A stretch of 64,000 bases of DNA from Albidovulum sp. (GTDB taxonomy: Bacteria; Pseudomonadota; Alphaproteobacteria; Rhodobacterales; Rhodobacteraceae). The notes below the pieces were generated by a model. It was not told the origin of the DNA. It worked only from the letters and a program-made list of their open reading frames with translations, and did no database searches. Of this stretch, positions 36,879 to 47,400 are shown in pieces. Within the stretch, counting starts at the first letter, position 1. Every line of letters begins with the position of its first letter. The translations under genes and the position numbers were made by a program. The stretch lies in NCBI GenBank assembly GCA_030837825.1, contig JAUQYB010000091.1, positions 104,346-168,345 on the forward strand. The letters are read 5' to 3'.

Positions 36879-37834
36879 TCGAACACCACCCTGGGAACGT
36901 AGAAGCTGACCACCACGTTCGGCATGTCGACGATTTCGGATACCCTCAGGTCGCCGCAGGTGGAGACCAGCATGTAGGCATCGACCGGGTCGAGCTTCTG
37001 GGTGGCGCAGAGCAGGTCGATCATGTTGGCCACCGCGTCCCTCGCCGCCGCCCAGAGGTCGGGGCCGATGCCGGTGGTGGCCTCGTAGCCCCTGGCGTCG
37101 AGATGCCGCGTGACCGGGCCGGGTGTGGTGAAGCGCGGGGTCTTCAGCGGCTGGCCCCTGATCACGTCCAGTGTCAGCACCACGTCGAACGGGCTTTCGA
37201 TCGCGGTGCCGCAGACCTCGCCGTCACCCTGCGCGGCATGGGTATCGCCGACGCTGAAAAGCGCGCCCTCCACCTCCACCGGCAGGTAGAGCACGGTCCC
37301 CGCTGCAAGGTCGCGAATGTCCATGTTGCCCCCCATCCGCCGTGGCGGGACCACCGAATGGTGGCCCGCCTCGGCCGGGGCGTTGCCGATGGTGCCGGCG
37401 AAGGGCTTCAGGGGCACCCGCGCCGACCTGCCGTAGAGTGCGGGCTCAAGGCCGGCGGCGTCGAATTTCCAGACGTTGAGCGCGGGTTCGGTGAACTGGT
37501 CGGCCAGAAGCCCGAAACCGGGGATGTTCGCCGTCCAGCCGAAGCCCGCGCCCTCGCGTTCCTGCGGCGTGAAGCCTTCGATCGTGACCTTCAGCACATC
37601 GCCCGGTTTCGCGCCATCGACGAAGACGGGGCCGGAGACCGGGTTGATCCGGCCGAAGTCCAGCGCGCCCACGTCCCTGACCGTCGAGCGGGGGCCAAGC
37701 TGGCCCCCGGAACTGTCAAGGCACTGAAACAGGACCGTCTCGCCCGGCGCCGCCCTCAGCGCCGGGGCAAAGGAATTGTCCCAGCCGAAATGGTGCTGGC
37801 GGGCGTGGATCGTATGGTTGCAGTGCTTGCACAT
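36875..37834 (-). CDS. Formamidase/acetamidase family protein
   Basis: A 319-residue member of the FmdA/AmdA family, which hydrolyses formamide, acetamide or related short amides to ammonia and the acid. HHFGWDNS near the N-terminus, SGGQLG, GDTHAAQGDGEVCGTAIE and the C-terminal family pattern are clear. The N-terminus MCKHCNHTIHA carries a CxxC not usual for this position. Adjacent amide-sensing AmiC/AmiR-like regulators and a peptide-type transporter make a small-amide substrate likely (inference). Confidence 0.9.
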
Positions 37835-37843
37835 CGCGCCCGC

Positions 37844-39454
37844 TCACTCCTTGATGAAGACGTAGTCGTAGTTGACCGGGATCGAGACCGGATCGACATA
37901 GAGCGCGTCATCGCCGCCCATCCGGGCGGATTTCATGGTGAAGCGCTGCTCGTTGAAGACCGGTGCCCAGGGCGCGTCCTCCATCACCGCCATGTAGATG
38001 TCGGACCACATCTTCAGCCGGTCGCCTGCCTTCGCCGGGTCGACGATGGAATCGGCCTCGGCCGCCTTGGCGTCGAGCGTCTCGTTGCAGTATTTCGCCC
38101 AGTTCCAGCCGCCCTCCACAGCGCCGCCGCAGCCCAGGATCGGCCCGTAGAAATTGGCCGGATCGGGGAAGTCTGCGATCCACGCCATGCCGCCCGACCA
38201 GATCATCGGCGCGGTGCCGGCGCCGCCGGCCTCGATCACGTTGGCCTGGGCCAGCGACTTGATCGCGGCATCGATGCCGATCGCCTTCAGGTCCTGCTGG
38301 ATCGCCTGGGCGATGCGCGGGTTCGGGTCGGTGTTCATCGCGTAAATCTCGGTGGTGAAGCCGTCGGCATAGCCGGCATCGGCCAGAAGCTTCTTCGCGC
38401 CCTCCGGGTCATAGGGATAGCCGGCGTAGTCCTTGGTATAGCCCGGCATCGTCGGCGGCAGCGGCTGGCTGGCGGGAACCGCGCGGCCGTTGATCACCTG
38501 GACGATCCGGTCCTTGTTGATCGCCATGTTCACCGCGCGGCGCACCTCGGCGTTGTCGAAGGGGGGCTGCGTCACGTTCATCGTGACATAGCCGGTGTGA
38601 AGCTGGCCGCCCTCGACCACCAGCGCCTTCTGCGCCGGATCGCCCATCACCTCGACGAACTTCGCCGGCGGGATGCCGTCGCCCGGCACGTCCACCTCGC
38701 CGTTCTGGGCCCTGAGGAGCGCCACCACCGGCTCCTGCCCGACCTCGACGGTGAAGCTGTCGAGATAGGGCACGCCCTCGATCCAGTAGTCGGGGTTCTT
38801 CTCGAACACCAGCCGCTGGCCCAGCGTCCATTCGGTCAGCCGGAAGGCGCCGGTGCCAACCGGCTTCTTGCCGAAATCGGCGCCCTCGGCCTCCACCACT
38901 TCCTTCGGCACGACGAAGGAGAAGTTGAGCGCCATGACATGAAGGAAGGTCGCGTCGGGCCGCGACAGCTTGAAGACGACGGTCTTCGCATCCGGCGCGC
39001 TGAGGCCCGAAAGCCCCTCGGCGGTGCCGGCAGCGGCCGCGTCGAAGCCCTCGATCATGCCGAAGAAGCCCTGCCCGGGCGACTGGGTGGCGGGGTTCAC
39101 CACGCGGTTGATCGACCAGACCACATCCTCGGAGGTCATCTCGCGGCCGTTGTGGAACTTGACGCCGGGGCGCAGGTGGAAGGTGTAGGTCAGCCCGTCC
39201 TCCGACAGATCGTAGCTTTCGGCAAGGCCGGGGCGCAGCACGGTGGTGCCGGGCTCGTAGTCCATCAGCCCGTCGAAGACCGACTTGATCATCGACCAGT
39301 TCTGCCAGTCGTAGCCGATCGCGGGGTCGAGCGTGGCGACGTCGTCCTTGTAGGTGACGATCATGTTGCCGCCGTGGTTCGGCTCGGCGCTCTGGCCGAG
39401 GGCGGGCAGCGCCATGAGCGCGGCGAGCGCGGTGGACAGGACCAGTCTTTTCAT
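37844..39454 (-). CDS. Dipeptide/oligopeptide-type periplasmic binding protein
   Basis: A 536-residue class 5 (DppA/OppA) solute-binding protein with a Sec signal peptide ending about GQSAEPNHGG. The family pattern YTFHLRPGVKFHNGREMTSEDVVWS is present. ATG 39454 follows GGGAGAAAAG. It precedes the formamidase gene by 9 bp, so imported amides could pass directly to hydrolysis (inference). Confidence 0.92.
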   Translation of the reverse strand: MKRLVLSTALAALMALPALGQSAEPNHGGNMIVTYKDDVATLDPAIGYDWQNWSMIKSVFDGLMDYEPGTTVLRPGLAESYDLSEDGLTYTFHLRPGVKFHNGREMTSEDVVWSINRVVNPATQSPGQGFFGMIEGFDAAAAGTAEGLSGLSAPDAKTVVFKLSRPDATFLHVMALNFSFVVPKEVVEAEGADFGKKPVGTGAFRLTEWTLGQRLVFEKNPDYWIEGVPYLDSFTVEVGQEPVVALLRAQNGEVDVPGDGIPPAKFVEVMGDPAQKALVVEGGQLHTGYVTMNVTQPPFDNAEVRRAVNMAINKDRIVQVINGRAVPASQPLPPTMPGYTKDYAGYPYDPEGAKKLLADAGYADGFTTEIYAMNTDPNPRIAQAIQQDLKAIGIDAAIKSLAQANVIEAGGAGTAPMIWSGGMAWIADFPDPANFYGPILGCGGAVEGGWNWAKYCNETLDAKAAEADSIVDPAKAGDRLKMWSDIYMAVMEDAPWAPVFNEQRFTMKSARMGGDDALYVDPVSIPVNYDYVFIKE

Positions 39455-39481
39455 CTTTTCTCTCCCGTTGGGTTGTTTGGT

Positions 39482-40402
39482 TCAGCGAATGCGGATGCGC
39501 GGATCGATCACCGGCGCGACGAGATCGGCCAGCAGGTTGCCGATGACGATGGCAAGGGCGGAAACCAGCGTGACGCCCATGATGATGGGAATGTCGACGC
39601 GCTGGATCGCCTGCCAGGCAAGCTGGCCGATGCCGGGCCAGCCGAAGACGCTTTCGACGACGACGATCCCGGACATGAACATGCCGATGTCGCTGCCGAT
39701 CATGGCGACGACCGGCAGGATCGCATTGGGCAGCGCGTGGCCCAGCACCACCCGGGCCCGGCCGAGACCCTTGGCCCGCGCGGTGCGGATGAAGTCGGCC
39801 CTGAGCACGTCGAGCATCGACGAGCGCATGATCCGCGAATACCAGCCCGAGCCGAGGATGCCGAGCGTCAGCGCCGGCAGTACCAGATGCGCGGGCGTGC
39901 CGTAGCCGCCGATCGGGAACCAGCCGAGCCGGACCGCGAAGACATAAAGCAAGAGCAGCGCCACCACGAACTGCGGGGCGGAGACGGTGACGAAGCTCGA
40001 CAGCATCAACGCGTTGTCGAGCGCCTTGCCGCGATTGAGCGCGGCGATGACGCCCAGCGTCAGCCCGATCAGCAGCTCGCACAGGATCGCCGCGACCATC
40101 AGCAGGAGCGTGGCCGGCAGGCGCGAGACGAGCAGGTCGGCCACCTCGGTCTTCTGGAGGTAGGAGCGGCCGAAGTCGCCCTGCGCCAGGTTCCACAGGT
40201 AGCGGCCGTATTGCACGAGGAAGGGCTGGTCGAGCCCGAGCTGGCGGCGGATGCTTTCCACCGTCTCGGCCGTAGCCGACCGGCCGGCGATCTGGCGCAC
40301 CGGATCGGCCGGCAGGACGTAGAGCAGAAGGAAGGTGATGAACGACACGCCAAGCAGGATCAGCGCGGACTGGATCAGGCGGCGGGCGACATAGGCCAGC
40401 AT
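39482..40402 (-). CDS. DppB-type ABC permease
   Basis: A 306-residue permease with six hydrophobic helices. The conserved EAA-type loop is FIRTARAKGLGRARVVLGHALPNA. ATG 40402 overlaps the DppC-type stop. The frame continues to 41185 but the upstream part is a shadow of the adjacent permease. Confidence 0.92.
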   Translation of the reverse strand: MLAYVARRLIQSALILLGVSFITFLLLYVLPADPVRQIAGRSATAETVESIRRQLGLDQPFLVQYGRYLWNLAQGDFGRSYLQKTEVADLLVSRLPATLLLMVAAILCELLIGLTLGVIAALNRGKALDNALMLSSFVTVSAPQFVVALLLLYVFAVRLGWFPIGGYGTPAHLVLPALTLGILGSGWYSRIMRSSMLDVLRADFIRTARAKGLGRARVVLGHALPNAILPVVAMIGSDIGMFMSGIVVVESVFGWPGIGQLAWQAIQRVDIPIIMGVTLVSALAIVIGNLLADLVAPVIDPRIRIR

Positions 40403-41304
40403 CAGTCGCGCCCCTGTTGCGTCGGGTCGAGGATGTCGCGCAGCGCGTCGCCGACGAGGTTGAAGGCCAGCGCCAGCGCGAGGATCGCCGCGCCGGGAAT
40501 GAAGACGAGCCAGGGCGCGGTCTGAAAATAGGTCTGGTTCTCGAAGATGATGTTGCCCCAGGAGGGGGTCGGCGGCTGCACGCCCACGCCAAGGTAGGAC
40601 AGCGTCGCCTCCAGGAGCACGGTGGTGGAGATGCCAAGCGTGCCCCAGACGATCAGCGTCGGCACCAGGTGCGGCACGATATGACGGAGAAGGATGCGCC
40701 CGTGCCCCGCACCCAGCGTCCTTTCGGCGGCGATGAAGTCGCGCTCGGCCAGCGAGGAGGTCTGGGTGAAGATCACCCGCGCCGTCTGCACCCAGTTCAC
40801 GAAGGCGATGACCATCGCCACGATCCACAGCGAGGGCGAGAAGATCGCCGCGAGGCAGATCGCCAGCAGCAGCGCAGGGAAGGCCATCATCAGGTCGGTG
40901 AACCGCATCAGGACCGCGCCGGTAATGCCGCGGAAATAGCCCGCGGTCACGCCGACCAGCGTGCCGATGACCAGCGCGGTGCCGTTGGCGACAATGCCGA
41001 TCACCAGAGAGGTCCGCGCGCCAAACAGCAGCCGCGAGAACAGGTCGCGGCCGAGAAGGTCGGTGCCGAACCAGAACGCGGCGCCGGGCGGCAAGGGTGC
41101 GCCCTCGATGGTCAGCCCGTCGAAATGCTGCTCGTTGGGGTCGTGGGGCGCGAACCACGGCGCCAGGACCGCGCCGGCAACGCAAGCCGCGATGATCACG
41201 AGGCCCATCACCGCCAGCCGGCGCCGGGCCAGCCGGCGCCAGACCGAGGGCGCCCCCCCACCCAGGTCCGCCGGCTCAGGCGAGGTCGACACGTTTGCCG
41301 TCAT
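40402..41304 (-). CDS. DppC-type ABC permease
   Basis: A 300-residue permease with a cytoplasmic N-terminal tail, FGTDLLGRDLFSRLLFGARTSL and the coupling loop FIAAERTLGAGHGRILLRHIVPH. ATG 41304 lies inside the end of the amiR-like gene (29-bp overlap), so the transporter is translationally coupled to the regulator. Confidence 0.92.
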   Translation of the reverse strand: MTANVSTSPEPADLGGGAPSVWRRLARRRLAVMGLVIIAACVAGAVLAPWFAPHDPNEQHFDGLTIEGAPLPPGAAFWFGTDLLGRDLFSRLLFGARTSLVIGIVANGTALVIGTLVGVTAGYFRGITGAVLMRFTDLMMAFPALLLAICLAAIFSPSLWIVAMVIAFVNWVQTARVIFTQTSSLAERDFIAAERTLGAGHGRILLRHIVPHLVPTLIVWGTLGISTTVLLEATLSYLGVGVQPPTPSWGNIIFENQTYFQTAPWLVFIPGAAILALALAFNLVGDALRDILDPTQQGRD

Positions 41305-41884
41305 CTGAGCGTCCTTCGCCGGAATGGGTGGCCACCAGCCGCTCGGCCGCCTCCTCGATGGTGACACGCCAGGCCATCGCGGTCTGGCGCAGAAGCTCAT
41401 AGGCCTCGCCCTGGCTCTTGCCACGCAGGACGAAGATCATCACCGCCTGGACGATGGTCTGGCGGGCCGAGAGCCGCGATTCCAGGTCGCCGATGCGAGC
41501 CGCCGCCTCGTTGGCGCGGTCGAAGTTGCTGCGCGCCACCAGAAGTGCGGCGTAGACGCCCTTGCCGCCCACCGGCTTGATCAGTTGCGCATGCGCCCCC
41601 ATCGCCATCGCCCAGCGCAGCCGCCCCGGCGCCTCGGAGGCGATCAGCGCGATCATCGGCATCGGCGCGGCCCCGGCCGCCCAGGGGAACTGCGCCTCGT
41701 GCGCCATGTCGGCATCGTAGAAGACGAAATCGGCCGTGACCGTCTCGGCCGGAAGCTCGGGCCAGGCCTCGCGCACCTCGAGCCCGATGACATTCAGTTG
41801 CCGCACCAGCGGCTGGATCGCCGGGTGGGGGCGGTGAAGGACGAATGCCCGCGCGCCGCCGAGGTGTTCGGTCCGCACCCGCAT
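41276..41884 (-). CDS. AmiR-like ANTAR-domain antitermination regulator
   Basis: A 202-residue protein with an N-terminal pseudo-receiver domain, a short coiled coil and a C-terminal ANTAR RNA-binding domain (about 140-190; AVMIFVLRGKSQGEAYELLRQTAM). In the Pseudomonas amidase system AmiR prevents transcription termination in the leader mRNA and is held inactive by AmiC. ATG 41884 overlaps the AmiC-like stop; GTG 41887 is an alternative. The receiver-like domain lacks an obvious phosphorylation site (DADMAHEA). Confidence 0.88.
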   Translation of the reverse strand: MRVRTEHLGGARAFVLHRPHPAIQPLVRQLNVIGLEVREAWPELPAETVTADFVFYDADMAHEAQFPWAAGAAPMPMIALIASEAPGRLRWAMAMGAHAQLIKPVGGKGVYAALLVARSNFDRANEAAARIGDLESRLSARQTIVQAVMIFVLRGKSQGEAYELLRQTAMAWRVTIEEAAERLVATHSGEGRSDDGKRVDLA

Positions 41885-42960
41885 CACGACACGACCTTCA
41901 GCATCGGCCGCGGCAGCGAAATCCGGTCGCGACGGCTGAGATAGGGGTCGGCGGCAACCTCGGGCAGCCGCAGGATTTCGCGGAACCGCCCGCCGCGCAG
42001 TTCGGCGATCACCACCGGCTGGCGGGCGTGCTGGGTGTCGGGGTCGAGCCGCGACGGGCGCCCCTGCCGGGCGGCAAGCCCTAGGAGCTGCGCCAGGGGC
42101 AGCGTCTCGCCCCCCGGATTGCCGTCAAGCAGGCGGGCAAGTTCGTGGACGGCGAGCCGCGAGGTTTCCGCGAAAGAGCCGAGCCCGCCCGCCGCCGTCT
42201 CGAAATAGGGGCCGGCGGAATAGAGCCCTTCCGCCGCTGCGCCGGCAGCGCCGATCTCGGCCTCGGTGAAGTTGCATGACAGGACCGGCAGGGCCGCGGC
42301 ATCCCTCAGGTCGTCGCGCAAGCCGGCGATCCGGGCCAGGAAGGTGTAGGAGCTTTCCCCGATCAGCGAATTGACGATGAAATCGGGCCGCAGCGCCCGG
42401 ATTTCGGCGATCAGGTGATCGAGCTCGGTGTCGCCGATGGCAAGATACCGGTCCGACAGGATCTCTCCGCCTGCCGCGCCGATCCGTTCGCGGGCGATCT
42501 GGGCGATTTCCCAGCCCCAGATGTAGTTCGACCCGACCAGCGCGGCGCGCCGCCCGAAGGTCGGCATCGCCCAGTCCAGAAGCGGCAGCAGGTGCTGGTT
42601 CGGACAGGAATGCGTGTAGGCCACCTGCTCGGAGGCCTCGAACCCCTCGTAGGGTGCGGAATACCACAGCACACCGTCCAGCCGTTCCAGTTCGGGGATC
42701 ACCTCCTTGCGGCTGGACGAGGTAAGGCAGCCGAAGACATGCCGCACGCCCGCGTTGCGCAGCATGTCGCGGCAGAGCGGCGCGTAGCGGTCCAGACGGC
42801 CCTCGGGATCGCGCTCGACGACGTCGAAGGCGACATCGAGCGCGGCGTCGGCATTCACCTCGGCCACACCCCTGAGGACACCGGCCCGCGCCGCCCTGCC
42901 AAGCGCCGCATAGGGGCCGCTGGCGGAATGGAGAAGGCCGATGTTGAGGTTCCGCTTCAT
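41884..42960 (-). CDS. AmiC-like ligand-sensing protein
   Basis: A 358-residue type I periplasmic-binding-protein fold without a signal peptide (starts MKRNLNIGLLHSASGPY), as in AmiC, the cytoplasmic amide sensor. The AmiC/UrtA-like CSSSSRK-type loop (GCLTSSSRKEVIPELE) and NYIWGWE are present. ATG 42960 is chosen; upstream extension to 43026 would cross the hairpin. It heads the leftward operon: sensor, antiterminator, transporter, formamidase. Confidence 0.88.
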   Translation of the reverse strand: MKRNLNIGLLHSASGPYAALGRAARAGVLRGVAEVNADAALDVAFDVVERDPEGRLDRYAPLCRDMLRNAGVRHVFGCLTSSSRKEVIPELERLDGVLWYSAPYEGFEASEQVAYTHSCPNQHLLPLLDWAMPTFGRRAALVGSNYIWGWEIAQIARERIGAAGGEILSDRYLAIGDTELDHLIAEIRALRPDFIVNSLIGESSYTFLARIAGLRDDLRDAAALPVLSCNFTEAEIGAAGAAAEGLYSAGPYFETAAGGLGSFAETSRLAVHELARLLDGNPGGETLPLAQLLGLAARQGRPSRLDPDTQHARQPVVIAELRGGRFREILRLPEVAADPYLSRRDRISLPRPMLKVVS

Positions 42961-42969
42961 CCCCGACCC

Positions 42970-43022
42970 AAAACCAAAAGGCCCCGCACCGATCCGCGCC
43001 CTTTGCGATCGGTCCGAGGCCT
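42970..43022 (-). terminator. Leader hairpin with T-runs upstream of the AmiC-like gene
   Basis: On the minus strand GGCCTCGGACCGATCGC (43021-43005) pairs almost fully with GCGGATCGGTGCGGGGCC (42997-42980), followed by CTTTTGGTTTTGGG. It sits between the promoter region and the AmiC start (10 bases beyond the T-runs), where an AmiR-type system would place its attenuator. I could not confidently draw the two-hexaloop ANTAR target. Confidence 0.55.
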
Positions 43023-43208
43023 GCATGCCCGTATTTCGCGAAAGCCTAGCAGGTCGGTCGCGGCCGCGCCAGCCCGGAATTGGCGCGTTCCGCGGCCGGA
43101 TCCCCGCCTTGTCGCCGGGCGGCGAAGACGATGCGACGGAAATGCCCCGCCCCGCCGTTCAACACGAATCCGCTCGGTTTTTCACGCGTCGCCGGATAAG
43201 AGGATGTC

Positions 43209-44429
43209 ATGGGTTTCACGAAGCTTGTCCGATCTCCGGCGCATGTCATCGCCGCCCTTGCCGCCCTGGCCCTGCCCGCCGCCGCGCAGCAGGGCGGCAC
43301 CGGCTCGGGCGGAACGGAAGGACCGACCGCGGTGGGCGTCATCACGCTCGAACCCGCGCAGGTTCCCTACAGCGTCACCGTGCCGGGCCGGGCAGTGGCC
43401 TTCGAACAGGTAGACATCCGCCCGCGCGTGGCGGGGGTGATCTCGGAAATCCTCTACGACCCGGGGCGGCCGGTCAGCGTCGGCGATCCGCTGTTCCGCA
43501 TCGACGGCGACACCTATGCGGCCGACCTCAAGGCGGCCGAGGCGTCGGTGGCCGGGGCGCGCGCCGCGCTTGCGGCCGCCGAGGCGACGCTGACCCGCTA
43601 CCAGCAGCTTGAAAACCGCAGCGTGACGGTCGAGGACGTCGACAGCGCACGCGTCAAGGCGGCCGAGGCCGAGGCGACGCTGAGCGCGGCCGAGGCGGCA
43701 CGCGACCTGGCGCGGCTCAATCTCGAACGGACCGAAATCCTCAGCCCGATCTCAGGCGTCCCCGACGTCGCCACGGTTTCGGTCGGCGCGATCGTGACCG
43801 CGAACCAGAGCGAGGCGCTGACCACCGTCACCCGGCTCGACCCGATCTATGTCGACATCGAGGAATCGAGCCGCCGCATCCAGGAGACCCGCGACCGTTT
43901 CGAGGCCGGCACCCTGACCCCCGGCAGCGAGGCGGGCTTTGCGCTGACGCTCGAGACCGGCAAGACCTATGACCGCAAGGGCGCGCTTGTCGCACCCGGC
44001 GTTTCGGTGTCCACCACCACCGGGACCACGGCGCTGAGGCTGAAATTCGACAATCCCGACCATGCCATCCTGCCCGGCCAGTTCCTGCGGGTGAAGATGA
44101 CGCTCGGCGCGACCACGGCGCTTCTGGTGCCGCAGCGCGCCACCTCGCGCGGCTCCGATGGCAGCCTCACCGCCTTCGTGGCGGTCGCCGGCAAGGCCGA
44201 ACAGCGGACCCTGGTCGAATCCGGCAGCTACCAGAACGCCTGGATCGTGGTCGAGGGCGTGCGGGCGGGCGAAGCCCTCATCGTCGACGGGCGGACCAAC
44301 CTCGCCGAGGGTGCCGAGGTCAGCACCGTGCCGGTGACGATCTCTCCCGAAGGCGTGGTTGAGGATGCCGCCGAGGCCAAGGCGGACGCCCCTGCCCCCG
44401 CCCCGGCCCCCGCCCCCCGGAGCAACTAG
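43209..44429 (+). CDS. RND efflux periplasmic adaptor (membrane fusion protein)
   Basis: A 406-residue AcrA/MexA-type adaptor linking an RND pump to an outer-membrane channel. It has an N-terminal signal (VIAALAALALPAAAQQ), the barrel-sandwich and alpha-hairpin domain (about 95-170, strongly Ala/Glu coiled coil) and a beta-barrel domain. The C-terminus is a low-complexity Ala/Pro tail. No outer-membrane channel gene is nearby. Its stop lies in a 14-bp repeat in front of the pump gene. Confidence 0.93.
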   Translation: MGFTKLVRSPAHVIAALAALALPAAAQQGGTGSGGTEGPTAVGVITLEPAQVPYSVTVPGRAVAFEQVDIRPRVAGVISEILYDPGRPVSVGDPLFRIDGDTYAADLKAAEASVAGARAALAAAEATLTRYQQLENRSVTVEDVDSARVKAAEAEATLSAAEAARDLARLNLERTEILSPISGVPDVATVSVGAIVTANQSEALTTVTRLDPIYVDIEESSRRIQETRDRFEAGTLTPGSEAGFALTLETGKTYDRKGALVAPGVSVSTTTGTTALRLKFDNPDHAILPGQFLRVKMTLGATTALLVPQRATSRGSDGSLTAFVAVAGKAEQRTLVESGSYQNAWIVVEGVRAGEALIVDGRTNLAEGAEVSTVPVTISPEGVVEDAAEAKADAPAPAPAPAPRSN

Positions 44430-44449
44430 GTATGGGCAACTAGGCATGG
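44422..44449 (+). repeat. 14-bp tandem duplication at the adaptor/pump gene junction
   Basis: GCAACTAGGTATGG (44422-44435) and GCAACTAGGCATGG (44436-44449) are adjacent copies differing at one base. Each carries a TAG and an ATG. The first ATG (44432) opens a three-codon frame that ends at the second TAG, so the true pump start at 44446 may be a duplicate of the original start. Confidence 0.8.
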
Positions 44450-47400
44450 GCACCTTCTTCATCGGCCGCCCGGTCTTCGCCTGGGTGCTCTCGCTCATGG
44501 TGATGCTGGCGGGCGCCGCCGCGTTTCTCGTCCTGCCGGTGCAGCAATACCCCGACATCGCCCCCACCACCGTCAGCATCTCGGCCCGCTATCCCGGCGC
44601 CACCGCCAGCGCGGTGCAGAACTCCGTCACCCGGGTGATCGAGGAAAGCCTCACCGGGCTTGACGGAATGCTCTACATGGAAAGCGGCTCGCGGCTGGGC
44701 AACGCGTCGATCACCCTGACCTTCGACGGCAGCGCCGACCCGGTGGAGGCGCAGAACGAGGTGCAGTCGAAGGTCAGCCGCATCGAAAGCCGCCTGCCGT
44801 CGGCGGTGCGAACGGCTGGGGTGCGGGTGACGCGGTCAAGCTCCGACATCCTCCTCGTGGGTTCGCTCGTCGACACCCAGGGGCGCTACACCACGCTCCA
44901 GCTTGGCGACATCATGGCCGAGCAGGTCGAGGGCCAGGTCGAACGCACTGAAGGCGTGGGCGGGCTCAACAGCTTCGGCACCGGCTATGCCATGCGCATC
45001 TGGCTCGATCCGCTGTCGCTCGTGCGCTATCAGCTCACCCCTTCGGACGTCGTCGCGGCGGTGCAGTCGCAGAACACCACCGTCTCGGTCGGCGCGCTCG
45101 GCAGCCAGCCCACCGTGCCGGGCCAGCAGTTCACCGCCACCATCACCGCCCAGAGCCAGCTAAGCTCTGTCGAGGAATTCGAACAGATCCTGCTCAAGAC
45201 CGAAGCCGACGGCGGTGCGGTCCGGCTGGGTGACGTGGCCCAGATCGAGATCGGCAAGGAACGCTACGGATCGGAAAGCCTCTACAGCGGCCAGCCCGCA
45301 TCGGGATTCGGCGTGAACCTTGAAACCGGGGCGAACGCGGTCGAGACCTCGGCCCGGGTGCGCGAGACGCTCGACCGGCTGACCGCGGCGCTGCCCGCGG
45401 GGCTCGAGTTCCGCATCGCCTACGACACCTCGCCCTTCGTGGAACTGTCGATCCAGCAGGTGGAGCATACGCTGATCGAGGCGGTGGCGCTCGTGGTCCT
45501 GGTGCTGGTGGTCTTCCTGCAAAGCCTGCGCGCCACCCTCATCCCGCTGATCACCGTGCCGGTCGTGCTTCTGGGCACGCTCGCGGTGCTCTATGCGGCG
45601 GGCTATTCGATCAACACGCTGACCATGTTCGCGATGGTCCTGGCGATCGGCCTGCTGGTCGACGATGCCATCGTGGTGGTCGAGAACGTCGAGCGGCTGA
45701 TGGCCGACGAGGGCCTGCCCGCGCGCGAGGCCACGGCCAAGAGCATGCGGCAGATCACCCAGGCGCTGGTCGGCATCAACGTGGTGCTGGCGGCGGTGTT
45801 CCTGCCGATGGCCTTCTTCCCGGGCTCGACCGGGGTGATCTACCGGCAGTTCTCGATCACGATGGTCAGCGCGATGGCGCTGTCGCTTCTGGTCGCGGTG
45901 ATCCTGTCGCCGCCGATGTCGGCGCGGCTTTTGCGGCAGAGCGACATCCACCACCGCTTCGCCCCGGCGCGCTGGTTCAATGCCGGGCTCGCCCGCTTCA
46001 CCGGCTTTTACGGCGCGAGCGTGCGGCAGAGCCTGCGCGCGCCGGTGCTGATGCTGCCGGTGCTGGCGCTCGTCCTCGGCGGGGCCTGGGTGATCTGGGG
46101 CCGGATGACCTCCTCGTTCATCCCGCCCGAGGACCAAGGCGTGCTGATGACCTTCATCCGGCTGGACGAGGGCGCCACCGCGCAGCAGACGCGCGCCGTG
46201 CTCGACGAGGTGAACGCCTACATGCTGGAGGAGGAGAAGGATGCGGTCGAATCGACCGTCGCCACGCTCGGCTTCGGGTTCAGCGGAGGCGGACAGAGCC
46301 GTGCGACGGTCTTCGTCAAGCTGCGCGACTTCGCCCTTCGCGCCGGCGACCAGCGCCTGTCATCGGCCGCGGTGGCCGACCGCGCCAACGAGGCCTTCTC
46401 GACATTCCGCGCGGGCCGGGTCGTGGTCAGCCAGCCCCCCGCGATCCGCGGACTCGGCAATACCGGCGGCTTCACCTTCTATCTCGTCGACCAGGCGGGC
46501 AAGGGCACCGGGGGGCTGCGCACCGCCGCCCGGCAGCTCGAACGCCGCGCCAAGGCCAATCCGCTGGTCCAGAACGTGCGCGTCGACGGCACCGAGGACG
46601 ACAGCGCGCTCAGACTCGACCTCGACCAGCAGAAGATGGAGAGCTTCGGCGTGGCCCTGTCGCAGGTCAACGCCATGCTTTCGGTGATCTTCGCCGGCGA
46701 CGAGGTGAACGACTTCGTGCTCGGTGCCTCGCTCAGGCCGGTGATCGTGCAGGCGGCCGCCCCCTTCCGGATGCAGCCCGAGGACATCTTCGCCTGGTAT
46801 GCGCGCAATGCGAAGGGCGAGATGGTGCCGTTTTCCTCGTTCATGACCACCCGGTGGGAGCCGGTGCCGCCCGGGCTGCAACGCTACGAGGCGACGGCCG
46901 CGATCCTTGTGTCCGGCGCTCCCGCGACCGGGGTTTCGACCGGAACGGCGATGGATGTCATGCAGGGCCTTGTCGGCCAGATCGAGGGCGGCTATGGCCT
47001 CGCCTGGACCGGGATCAGCTATCAGGAACAGCAATCCGGCACCCAGGCGCCGCTCCTCTACGCGGTTTCGGTGCTGGTGGTGTTCCTCACGCTGGCCGCG
47101 CTTTACGAAAGCTGGACGATCCCCTTCGCGGTGATGCTGGCAATTCCGGTGGGAGTGCTGGGCGCGCTTCTGGCGGCCTGGAGCTTCGGGCAGTCGAACG
47201 ATGTCTATTTCAAGGTCGGCATGCTGACCACCATCGGCCTGGCCGCGCGCAACGCGATCCTGATCGTGGAATTCGCCGAAAGCCTGCGCGCCCAGGGCCG
47301 GACCATCGCCGAGGCGGCGGTCGAGGCGGCGCGGATCCGGCTGCGCCCGATCCTGATGACGGCGCTCGCGTTCATCCTCGGCGTCCTGCCGCTCGCCACC

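Noticed and set aside
42970..43022. Two-hexaloop ANTAR target in the AmiC leader
   Set aside because: The terminator stem is clear, but I could not draw the two hexanucleotide loops with A1 and G4 without forcing bulges, so only the hairpin is claimed.
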